Below are positions 17,970-25,767 of a stretch of DNA of 64,000 nt, one piece after another. Each line of letters starts with the position of its first letter. Positions within the stretch are counted from its first letter, which is position 1. The stretch is from an uncultured Sphingorhabdus sp. (GTDB taxonomy: Bacteria; Pseudomonadota; Alphaproteobacteria; Sphingomonadales; Sphingomonadaceae). The notes under the pieces are model-generated. The model searched no databases and was not told where the DNA came from. It saw only the letters and a list, made by a program, of their open reading frames with translations. The DNA lies in contig CANLOL010000001.1 of the NCBI GenBank assembly GCA_947492905.1, positions 722,578 to 786,577 on the forward strand, given 5' to 3'. The position numbers were made by a program, and so were the translations under genes.

Positions 17970-18602
17970 ATGACCATTACCTTGCACCATCTTCGTTTTT
18001 CACGCTCTACTCGGATCATCTGGCTGATGGAAGAATTGGGCGCGGACTATAAAATTGTCGAGCATCATCGCCATGAACAAACCAATCGTTCGCAAGACGA
18101 TATGTTTGCGCTGCATCCCATTGCCAAAGCTCCCGCGATAGAAGTGGATGGCCGCATCATGATTGAATCGGGCGCGATTATTGAATATTTGTGCGAAATT
18201 AATGGCGGAAAATTGGCCATTAATGCCGGCGAAAAAGACCGCAGCGCCTATTTGGAATGGCTCCATTTTGCAGAGGGCACTGTTGCTATGCCGATGTTGA
18301 TGACATTGCTTGGGCCGCGCTTTGGCGGCTTAGAGAATTTACCCATTATGAAAGGCTTTATCGAAGGCGAAGTTGGAAAATTGCTTGACTATATTGATGG
18401 TCATATGGAAGGGCGCGAATTTCTGGTGGGCGATTCCATCACAGGTGCGGATATCAATATGGAATATTTATTAGAGCTCGGCAATTTGGTTGGACTGCTG
18501 AATGAACGTCCTAACGCCAAAGCCTATTTAGCACGCTTAATGGCGCGCGATGCCTATAAGAAAGCGATTGAAATTGGCGGGCCATTAACGCCAGCAGGAT
18601 GA
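17970..18602 (+). CDS. Glutathione S-transferase
   Basis: A 210-residue GST. The thioredoxin fold runs LHHLRFSRSTRIIWLMEELGADYKIVEH, with the SRSTR motif typical of bacterial GSTs, then HPIAKAPAIEVDGRIMIESGAIIEYLCE with the cis-proline region and the ES glutathione gamma-glutamyl binding pair. The C-terminal helical domain ends REFLVGDSITGADINMEYLLEL. It lies downstream of the HAD gene in the same direction and converges almost without a gap on the EVE gene (18604). Confidence 0.94.
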   Translation: MTITLHHLRFSRSTRIIWLMEELGADYKIVEHHRHEQTNRSQDDMFALHPIAKAPAIEVDGRIMIESGAIIEYLCEINGGKLAINAGEKDRSAYLEWLHFAEGTVAMPMLMTLLGPRFGGLENLPIMKGFIEGEVGKLLDYIDGHMEGREFLVGDSITGADINMEYLLELGNLVGLLNERPNAKAYLARLMARDAYKKAIEIGGPLTPAG

Positions 18603-18603
18603 T

Positions 18604-19053
18604 TTAATCATCCGACATGCGGATGATTTCTTCCCATTGATATAGGCTCACTGGACTAACCGACAGGCGCGATTGGCGCACCAATGGCATATCGGCAAGC
18701 TTGGGATTGGCTTTAATAGCTTTTAGAGTGACGGGCTGAGATAGTTTATTAACGGGTTTGAAATTCACGGCAACAAATTTGCCTTTGGGATCGGTGGGGT
18801 CGATATAATGTTCGCGCGTGACTTCGGCGATTCCAACAATCTCTAATCCAATTTGGCTATGATAGAAAAAGGCTTGATCGCCGAGTTGCATGGCGCGCAT
18901 ATTTTTCGCTGCAGCATGATTGCGCACCCCATCCCACATGCCCTGATTATCATTGGGATCATCATCGGGGTTTTTATTGGGGTCTTTATGCTCTGCTATT
19001 AAATCATCCCAACCATAGGCATTGGGTTCAGATTTTATCAGCCAATATTGCAT
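18604..19053 (-). CDS. EVE domain protein
   Basis: About 149 residues. The EVE domain (PUA-like fold) starts at YWLIKSEPNAYGWDDL and includes GMWDGVRNHAAAKNMRAMQLGDQAFFYHSQ and IVGIAEVTREHYIDPTD; EVE proteins bind modified bases in DNA or RNA. An acidic insert rich in D, P and N (residues about 25-38) follows the first strand, longer than usual. The function in housekeeping contexts is unknown; such genes sit in many proteobacterial cores. The start at the second methionine (MQYWLIKSEP) fits the family. Confidence 0.92.
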   Translation of the reverse strand: MQYWLIKSEPNAYGWDDLIAEHKDPNKNPDDDPNDNQGMWDGVRNHAAAKNMRAMQLGDQAFFYHSQIGLEIVGIAEVTREHYIDPTDPKGKFVAVNFKPVNKLSQPVTLKAIKANPKLADMPLVRQSRLSVSPVSLYQWEEIIRMSDD

Positions 19054-19120
19054 CACAATCTCCTATTGGGCCCTATATAGAATAAGACTATATATAGACC
19101 AAGACTGTATAATTGCAAAA

Positions 19121-19891
19121 TCACATGAACTCAAAATCTCTGGCATAGCTTTTCAGATGCGCACCGCCATCAACATATATTATCTGCCCCGTCACCGCTT
19201 GCGCCTGAATAAGATATAATATGCTCTGCGCAATATCATCGGGGTTTGAATTGCGTTTCAGCGGCATAGAATCGGCAATGCGCTGTTCATGCTCTACAGA
19301 AAAATCATCGGGGGCCAGTGTAAAACCCGGGGCTATTCCATTTATGCGCGCGCGCTTGCCATAGGCTATGGCTTGGGTGCGAATGGATTGCGCCAATGCT
19401 TGTTTGGATAGAGTATAGCTGATTTGATCGGGATTGGGATTGCCTATCCGTTGGTCGAGAATCTGAATGATGCTTGGCTGCTTATTTTGTTGATGCTCTA
19501 TCACGGCCTTGGTCAGCATCACAGGCGCGATAAAATTAATCGCCATATGCTTATTCAGCATTTCGCTATTCATGCTATCGACATCATCATATTGAAATAA
19601 GGATGCATTGTTAATCACGATATCGGGCGCATGGCCAAAATGCTCTACCACCTGTTTAACCAATATTTCAGCAGCTTCATCTTGGCGCAAATCAGCGGTA
19701 AAGCCTTGCCATTGGACATTGGTTTCTTTCAGTGTCTCTTGCAGCAAAATATCTGGAATAGCATCGCTATTACCATGCAATGCAAGGCTATATCCCGCTT
19801 TCGCCAAATATGTTGATATGACCGCACCAACGCGCCGACATCCGCCCGTTACTAATGCCAATGGAGCAGCAATGGCGGTTGCATCGCTCAT
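19121..19891 (-). CDS. SDR family oxidoreductase, FolM/pteridine reductase-like
   Basis: A 256-residue short-chain dehydrogenase. The cofactor loop is TGGCRRVG at residues 16-23, with arginine at the position that marks the TGxxxRxG pteridine reductase/FolM group and fits NADPH use. NNASLFQYD, a YTLSK (YxxxK) active site and a C-terminal GQIIYVDGGAHL are present. Its ATG overlaps the stop of folB (ATGA), so it is made from the same message as dihydroneopterin aldolase. Context and loop together suggest a dihydromonapterin or dihydrofolate reductase-like activity; this is inference, and a general SDR is the alternative. Confidence 0.88.
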   Translation of the reverse strand: MSDATAIAAPLALVTGGCRRVGAVISTYLAKAGYSLALHGNSDAIPDILLQETLKETNVQWQGFTADLRQDEAAEILVKQVVEHFGHAPDIVINNASLFQYDDVDSMNSEMLNKHMAINFIAPVMLTKAVIEHQQNKQPSIIQILDQRIGNPNPDQISYTLSKQALAQSIRTQAIAYGKRARINGIAPGFTLAPDDFSVEHEQRIADSMPLKRNSNPDDIAQSILYLIQAQAVTGQIIYVDGGAHLKSYARDFEFM

Positions 19892-20256
19892 TTGCGAGCG
19901 CGTGTCATAGTGATGCCAATCGCTTCGCCATCTTCGGCAATGGCCAATTTGACGATCTTTATGGTAATTTTAGAAACGCGCGTATCGCCCGAAAAAATCT
20001 CGTCGATAATATGATCGGCAACGGCCTCTATCAAAGTGAAATGGACATCTTTGGGCAGGCCCGTCACCGCGTCTTTCAAGTCCATATAATTTTTGGAAGC
20101 ATCGAGCGGCGTTGTGGGCGCATAATGATCGGCCATTTCCAAATCGGCACTGATTGAAATGCGCAGAGGTTGGGGCAAATGCGTTTCTTGGCTGTATATA
20201 CCCGTTAAAACATTGACCTCTAAATCATGCATTTCAAGGGTTAAACTATCTGTCAT
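19888..20256 (-). CDS. folB: Dihydroneopterin aldolase
   Basis: About 122 residues from the start at MTDSLTLEMHDLEV. FolB cleaves dihydroneopterin to 6-hydroxymethyl-dihydropterin in folate synthesis. Visible family elements are LEVNVLTGIYSQET, the strand RISISADLEMADH, FTLIEAVADHIIDEIFSG with the conserved glutamate, and VSKITIKIVKLAIAEDGEAIGITMTR. The length is normal. The following gene is the FolM-like SDR, overlapping by four bases. Confidence 0.92.
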   Translation of the reverse strand: MTDSLTLEMHDLEVNVLTGIYSQETHLPQPLRISISADLEMADHYAPTTPLDASKNYMDLKDAVTGLPKDVHFTLIEAVADHIIDEIFSGDTRVSKITIKIVKLAIAEDGEAIGITMTRARK

Positions 20257-20316
20257 TTCATTCCTATCATAGGCCAAGCCGCAAATATCAGGGTCTTGAT
20301 TATCATCGTAATTGGA

Positions 20317-21201
20317 TCATTTTGACCATCTAGCAAAAATAGCTGTGGGCAATAAATGGCCGCGTGCTTCTTCTTTAACGGCTAGTTCGCCAAATTCAAC
20401 TTTTCCGCCTAAGTCTGCAAAATAGCTTTGCACCAAATTGCCGATGGCCATTGCGGACATGCGCACGGCATAAACGGTTAGGAATAGAAATTTAGAATCA
20501 TCATCCAATAATTTGCGGCAATTGGAAATCAGCTCGGGTAAATCTTCTTCGAGCCGCCATACCTCTCCATCGGGGCCGCGTCCATATTTTGGCGGGTCGA
20601 GCAATATGCCATCATAACGGCGCTCGCGCCTTACTTCACGGGCGGTAAATTTGGCTGCATCATCGATTATCCAGCGTATCGGCCGATCACTCATTTCAGA
20701 TAGAGCTGCATTTTCGCGTGCTTTGGCAACCGACTTTTTGGACGCATCGACATGCACTACTTTTGCCCCTGCTTGGCTAAGTGAAAGGCTGCCAACGCCA
20801 GTATAGCCAAATAAATTCATACATTCGGCTTCGCTCATGCCAGCGATTTTTTCGCCCATCCACCGCCATACAGGGTCCATATCGGGAAAATATCCCAAAT
20901 GGCGAAAAGGGGTGCATTCTGCTGTGAAATGCACATCATTCCATTGGAGCGGCCAACCGCGAATAATATCGCCCTCATAATGCCAGCGACCACCACCATC
21001 GGCATCCGCAGCGGGAATGAATTCGGCATCAGCAGGCCAATCATCGCGCGCAGGTTCCCACATGGCTTGCGGTTCAGGACGGATGAAATGATAGCGGCCA
21101 TAGCGTTCATATTTACGGCCATTGCCGCTGTCGATTAATGTATAATCGGCGCGCGGGTCGCTGACCATAGTGGTGAAAATGGGTGGATTATTTTCGGCCA
21201 T
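20317..21201 (-). CDS. Class I SAM-dependent methyltransferase
   Basis: About 294 residues, related to the RlmI/RlmL-type rRNA (cytosine-C5) methyltransferase fold. ECMNLFGYTGVGSLSLSQAGAKVVHVDASKKSV is the SAM-binding Rossmann opening with the typical N-L-F-x-Y-T-G motif; IRWIIDDAAKFTAREVRRERRYDGILLDPPKYGRG contains the DPP-K/F-Y catalytic motif IV. The N-terminal 90 residues are a separate domain rich in Trp, Asp and Arg. Probably an RNA methyltransferase. It overlaps the 3' end of thrC, so the two are co-transcribed; the start at MAENNPPIF is preferred over one three codons earlier. Confidence 0.9.
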   Translation of the reverse strand: MAENNPPIFTTMVSDPRADYTLIDSGNGRKYERYGRYHFIRPEPQAMWEPARDDWPADAEFIPAADADGGGRWHYEGDIIRGWPLQWNDVHFTAECTPFRHLGYFPDMDPVWRWMGEKIAGMSEAECMNLFGYTGVGSLSLSQAGAKVVHVDASKKSVAKARENAALSEMSDRPIRWIIDDAAKFTAREVRRERRYDGILLDPPKYGRGPDGEVWRLEEDLPELISNCRKLLDDDSKFLFLTVYAVRMSAMAIGNLVQSYFADLGGKVEFGELAVKEEARGHLLPTAIFARWSK

Positions 21202-22588
21202 TGCGTGCATTGTTCAAAATAAATTGGGACACGCTTTCATAATCACCGGGCAGAACATCATAACGTTCTTCGCGTTCAAACAAATTGCCAATACGCGATG
21301 GTAAAGCGGGGCGTTGGCCCGTTGCTTGTTCGACAATATCGCGGAATTTCGCAGGATGTGCTGTTGCCAATGTCACCATAGCTATATCGGATGGCAAGTC
21401 TTGCTGCTGCGCGGCATGCAGGCCGATTGCGGTGTGCGGATCAATAATCATGTCATAATTTTGATGCGTCATATTCATGGTGCGCGCCATTTCATCTTCA
21501 TCAACACGGGCAGCGGTAAAGATGGAAGCATTGCGGCGTAAATCGCTGCTCAACACCATTTTGCCCATCTGTTCAAACCATTTCATGCGCGCGCCTGTTG
21601 TGCTGCCATCGCGACCTTCTAGATCGAATAACAAACGCTCAAAATTACTGGACACTTGAATATCCATTGATGGCGATGCCGTTGGATAAACATTGCCAAC
21701 CGAATAATCACCTTTGCTCAGCGCGCGAAACAATATGTCATTCACATTGGTGGCGACCACCAAACGCTCAATCGGCAATCCCATTTGCGCCGCGACATAG
21801 CCAGCAAATACATCGCCAAAATTGCCTGTGGGTACGGAAAAGGCGATCTTTTTTTCTGGCCCACCCAATTGCAGGGCAGCATAAAAATAATAGACAATCT
21901 GCGCCATGAGGCGCGCCCAATTGATCGAATTGACCGCAGATAATTGCAACGGCCCATTAATCTCGCTGTCGGAAAACATGCGTTTAATCATGGCTTGCGC
22001 ATCATCAAAACTGCCTTCAATAGCGATATTGCGCACATTGGGGGCAAGGATCGTTGTCATTTGTCGGCGCTGAACATCGGATATGCGGCCATGCGGATGT
22101 AGCATGAAAATTTCTACATTTTCGCGGCCAGCAACAGCATCAATAGCAGCAGATCCAGTATCGCCCGATGTTGCACCGACGATGGTTAGGCTTTTTTCGC
22201 TACCGCTTAGGAATTTTTCAAATAAATGACCCACCAATTGCAAGGCAACATCTTTGAATGCCAATGTCGGCCCGTGGAATAATTCTAATATCCATTGTTG
22301 CTGATCTAATTGCACCAATGGTGTCACGCCTTTATGAGAAAAACTCCCATAAGCGGCCTCGCATAGCTCTAATGTCTCGGCTTCGCTAAGGCTGCCCGCA
22401 ACAAAGGGTGCCATGATTTTCGCTGCCAATTGCGCATAAGGCAGACCGCGCATTGCGGCAATTTCATCCGATGAAAAGCGCGGCCAATGTTCGGGTACGA
22501 ACAAACCGCCATCGGGGGCAAGGCCAGCAAGCGTTACGTCTGCAAAGTTTAGCGCAGGGCTATTTCCACGGGTGCTAATATATTCCAT
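21188..22588 (-). CDS. thrC: Threonine synthase
   Basis: A 466-residue PLP enzyme turning O-phosphohomoserine into threonine. YISTRGNSPALNFADVTLAGLAPDGGLFVPEHWP is the hallmark N-terminus of the proteobacterial/yeast type. The PLP lysine lies in HGPTLAFKDVALQLVG; IVGATSGDTGSAAIDAV binds phosphate; SVPTGNFGDVFAGYVA is the next conserved block. It is followed on the same strand by the overlapping methyltransferase. In many sphingomonads thrC sits near the cytochrome oxidase operon; here it does not. Confidence 0.97.
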   Translation of the reverse strand: MEYISTRGNSPALNFADVTLAGLAPDGGLFVPEHWPRFSSDEIAAMRGLPYAQLAAKIMAPFVAGSLSEAETLELCEAAYGSFSHKGVTPLVQLDQQQWILELFHGPTLAFKDVALQLVGHLFEKFLSGSEKSLTIVGATSGDTGSAAIDAVAGRENVEIFMLHPHGRISDVQRRQMTTILAPNVRNIAIEGSFDDAQAMIKRMFSDSEINGPLQLSAVNSINWARLMAQIVYYFYAALQLGGPEKKIAFSVPTGNFGDVFAGYVAAQMGLPIERLVVATNVNDILFRALSKGDYSVGNVYPTASPSMDIQVSSNFERLLFDLEGRDGSTTGARMKWFEQMGKMVLSSDLRRNASIFTAARVDEDEMARTMNMTHQNYDMIIDPHTAIGLHAAQQQDLPSDIAMVTLATAHPAKFRDIVEQATGQRPALPSRIGNLFEREERYDVLPGDYESVSQFILNNARNGRK

Positions 22589-22693
22589 GCAAAGCGGTTA
22601 GCGATATGCGAGCATAATCGCAAGTTTTGTATAGTTACCTATGATAATTATAGACGATTTTTTACTAACGCTGCTTTATTTAATGTTCTGATA

Positions 22694-24289
22694 TTACCCC
22701 AAATCGGCTTTGACGAAATCGGCGCATCGCTCGCCGATCATAATGCTCGGCGCATTGGTATTGCCGCTCACAATCTTGGGCATGATGCTAGCATCGGCAA
22801 TATAAAGGCCCTCTAATCCCTTAAATTTCAGGCGCGCATCAACCACGGCATCTTTATCCGATCCCATGCGGCAAGTGCCCACAGGGTGATAGACAGTGTC
22901 GGCTTTGTCGCGGATGAGCTGATCGAGTGCATCATCATCGTGCAAGGGCGTATTATAGCGATCTTCGAGTCCGAAATCTGATAAGGGAGCGGTTTCAGCA
23001 AAGCGGTGGATTTGGCGAACGCCTGCGCGCATCGTTACCATATCACGTTCATCATCAAGGAAATTTGGATCAATACGCGGCGGGGCTGCGGCATTATTTT
23101 CATAGAGGCCAACGCTGCCCATGCTATAGGGACGCAGCACGCATGTATGAATGCTCAGGCCATGGCCTTTTGGACGTTCCTTGCCATGGTTTTCGAGTGG
23201 CCCGGGGACGAAGTGAAATTGCGTATCTGGCGCTGGTAAATCGGGCGTAGATGACCAAAATCCGCCAGCTTCGGCATAGGGGGTGGTCATGATACCCGTG
23301 CGCTGGAGGCGATGTTCGATAATGGATTTGAGCATTTTGAAATTCGCGCCCACAGAATCGCCGATTAAATCACGCGATGGTGATGCCCAGCCGCCAACAT
23401 AGTCAATATGATCTTGCAGATTTTGTCCGACTTCTGGTTTCTCGCATGTCATTTCAATGCCATGCGGTTTAATATCTTCGGTGCGGCCAATGCCCGATAA
23501 TTGCAATATTTGCGGGGATCCAAATGCTCCGGCTGATAATATTACGGCGCCGCGCGCGTTGATAATTTCGGATGAATTGCCTTTGCGCACTTGCACACCC
23601 GTTACGCGGCCTTCGCTAATGATTAATTTTTCAACCAAGACTTTGGTGCGCACATCAATATTATCTTGATCTTTAACAGGGTCGATATAGGCGCGGGCGG
23701 CCGACCAACGTTCGCCCCCTTTTTGGGTGACTTGATACAGGCCAATGCCTTCTTGATCGCCGCCATTAAAATCATCGGTGATTTTAAGCTGTAGATTGCG
23801 CGCCGCTTCGATAAAGGCGAGGCTAGATGGGTTTGCATATTTTTGATCCATCACATTAAGCGGGCCATCCGTACCATGATGATCGCCGCTGAGGCGTTCA
23901 TTGCCCTCTGATCGCATGAAATAGGGCAATACATCATCATAGGACCAACCATCGCAGCCCATATCGGCCCAATTGTCATAATCCCATCTATTGCCGCGAA
24001 TATAGACCATCGCGTTAATGGCGCTCGATCCGCCCATGCCGCGACCGCGCGGTTGATAGCCAATGCGGCCATTCAGCCCTTTCATAGGAACAGTATCAAA
24101 TTTATAATTGCCGCTGTTAGGAATGAAGGGGAGCAGGCCTGGCGTGGTATAGACAAAGCTATTATTTTTGCCGCCCACTTCCAGCAAACAAATTGTTTTG
24201 CTACGATCTTCGGCAAGGCGACCCGCGGCTGCACTGCCGCCCGATCCACCGCCAATTACGATAATATCATATGCGCTCTGTTGGACCAT
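22694..24289 (-). CDS. GMC family FAD oxidoreductase
   Basis: A 531-residue glucose-methanol-choline oxidoreductase, close in style to choline/alcohol dehydrogenases. The FAD-binding motif GGGSGGSAAAGRLAED is at residues 13-28, GMC signature 1 in GRGMGGSSAINAMVYIRGN near 82-100, signature 2 in GAFGSPQILQLSGIG, and the C-terminal active-site region in VYHPVGTCRMGSD and SGNTNAPSIMIGERCAD. The soluble enzyme oxidises an alcohol of unknown identity. Its start lies inside the 3' end of the sterol desaturase gene, so both are on one message. Confidence 0.95.
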   Translation of the reverse strand: MVQQSAYDIIVIGGGSGGSAAAGRLAEDRSKTICLLEVGGKNNSFVYTTPGLLPFIPNSGNYKFDTVPMKGLNGRIGYQPRGRGMGGSSAINAMVYIRGNRWDYDNWADMGCDGWSYDDVLPYFMRSEGNERLSGDHHGTDGPLNVMDQKYANPSSLAFIEAARNLQLKITDDFNGGDQEGIGLYQVTQKGGERWSAARAYIDPVKDQDNIDVRTKVLVEKLIISEGRVTGVQVRKGNSSEIINARGAVILSAGAFGSPQILQLSGIGRTEDIKPHGIEMTCEKPEVGQNLQDHIDYVGGWASPSRDLIGDSVGANFKMLKSIIEHRLQRTGIMTTPYAEAGGFWSSTPDLPAPDTQFHFVPGPLENHGKERPKGHGLSIHTCVLRPYSMGSVGLYENNAAAPPRIDPNFLDDERDMVTMRAGVRQIHRFAETAPLSDFGLEDRYNTPLHDDDALDQLIRDKADTVYHPVGTCRMGSDKDAVVDARLKFKGLEGLYIADASIMPKIVSGNTNAPSIMIGERCADFVKADLG

Positions 24290-25205
24290 GGATTTCTTCC
24301 CTTTGTTTTTGTTGCCAGCGTTTTTTGATGCTGCTGCTCGTATCGCGTGATCCGTCGTGCGACCAACCCGGCTCGCGAATGCAATAATTTAATTTATCGC
24401 GCCAGCTTGGCGCATTCCAAATGTCGCGCGCGATGCCGACCCATTCATGAAATGCAACCCATATTAGATTATGCGATTCCAGATTTTTGACGATGCCATA
24501 TTGGATTGTCTCATCCTGAGTTTCAGCTTCAAATGTACCAAATATCTTATCCCATATGATAAATACGCCCGCATAATTGCGGTCTAAATAGCGTGCATTG
24601 GTGGCATGGTGAACGCGGTGATGGCTAGGCGTGTTCATAACCGCCTCAAACCATCGCGGCATTTTATCAATGGCTTCGGTATGAATCCAATATTGATAGA
24701 CAAGATTAAGGCCTGCTAGAAAAAATATCAGTGCTGGCGGAAAGCCTATTAGAAATAGCGGCATGCGAAAGATAAAGCTTAGCGCAAAAAATCCTGTCCA
24801 TGTCTGGCGCAATGCTGTGCTTAAATTATAATGCTGGCTGGTGTGATGATTAACATGCGCTGCCCAAAACCAACGTACGCGATGCGCGCTGCGATGGAAC
24901 CAATAATAGGCTAGATCATCAAGGATGAAGATAATCGGCAACAACCAAAATCCATTGGACCATGTTAATTCTATATCCCAAATACGATATTCATAGACAA
25001 AGCCGGCCATCGCAAAAATAGCAGATCCGAAAAGGATTCCCGCGATAATACTGCCCGTTCCCATCGCTATAGATGTTACAGCATCTTTGGTTTCATATTT
25101 TATCCGCGCATTGCGGCGCGACCATAGCCATTCGGCTATGATGGTGATGACGAAAAATGGTATCGCCCATGTCGTTGGGGATGGTAAACTCTCCATCATT
25201 ATCAA
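24267..25205 (-). CDS. Sterol desaturase / fatty acid hydroxylase family protein
   Basis: A 312-residue membrane di-iron enzyme of the ERG3/fatty acid hydroxylase superfamily. The histidine clusters are YYWFHRSAHRVRWFWAAHVNHHTSQHYN (about 108-135) and MNTPSHHRVHHATNARYLDRNYAG (about 195-218), as required for iron binding. Several hydrophobic segments surround them. The start could be either of two methionines just inside the frame. Co-transcription with the GMC oxidoreductase suggests two oxidative steps on one lipid-like or alcohol substrate, but this is inference. Confidence 0.92.
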   Translation of the reverse strand: MIMMESLPSPTTWAIPFFVITIIAEWLWSRRNARIKYETKDAVTSIAMGTGSIIAGILFGSAIFAMAGFVYEYRIWDIELTWSNGFWLLPIIFILDDLAYYWFHRSAHRVRWFWAAHVNHHTSQHYNLSTALRQTWTGFFALSFIFRMPLFLIGFPPALIFFLAGLNLVYQYWIHTEAIDKMPRWFEAVMNTPSHHRVHHATNARYLDRNYAGVFIIWDKIFGTFEAETQDETIQYGIVKNLESHNLIWVAFHEWVGIARDIWNAPSWRDKLNYCIREPGWSHDGSRDTSSSIKKRWQQKQREEIHGPTERI

Positions 25206-25257
25206 CTGACATAGATGTTAATGGCTGTCTAGCGGATTTTAACTGGGTGATTAAAGT

Positions 25258-25698
25258 TTATGAAGCCTGACCCGATAAAGCTTCGATTAATGCTCTAACG
25301 GGTGTTGTATCATATCCAGCATTACCGGCCAGCCGTGCTATCTCGGCTGGTGTTTCGCCCATTTTGGCTTTGGCGAGGGACCATAGGAATGTGGATCGTG
25401 TCCCCGAACGGCAATAGGCCAATATTGTGCCATCTTTTGCTTCAACATTCTGTAAAGCCTCAATCATCGCGTCCACTTGCGGCGCGGAAAAACCAGCATG
25501 GGTAATCGGAATAGAGATATAATCAATCTCAGCCTTCATCGCCGCCCGCTTAATCGCATCACCCTCGGTTTGATCGGCGCTCTCGCCATCGGGGCGATTA
25601 TTAATAATCGTAGTGATGCCCATATTTTTGGCATTAGCCACTTGATCGATGGTAATTTGCGGCGATACAAAAATATTCTCATCTAATTTGGTGAACAT
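25258..25698 (-). CDS. TIGR01244/DUF442 family phosphatase-like sulfur transferase
   Basis: A 146-residue protein of the DUF442/TIGR01244 family, the same domain as the N-terminal part of Blh proteins. FTKLDENIFVSPQITIDQVANAKNMGITTIINNRPDGESADQ is the conserved opening and ILAYCRSGTRSTFLWSLAK holds a Cys-x5-Arg loop of the protein-tyrosine-phosphatase/rhodanese type. In relatives it takes part in sulfide handling. It lies downstream of an ATM1-type ABC exporter on the same strand, 69 bases away, which fits a link to sulfur or glutathione-persulfide chemistry; that link is inferred. Confidence 0.9.
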   Translation of the reverse strand: MFTKLDENIFVSPQITIDQVANAKNMGITTIINNRPDGESADQTEGDAIKRAAMKAEIDYISIPITHAGFSAPQVDAMIEALQNVEAKDGTILAYCRSGTRSTFLWSLAKAKMGETPAEIARLAGNAGYDTTPVRALIEALSGQAS

Positions 25699-25767
25699 AT
25701 ATACTCCTGCTTTTGGCCTATATTTTTGCTTTTTTTTCGGCCTATTATTCTATCTATTTTCTATGCT

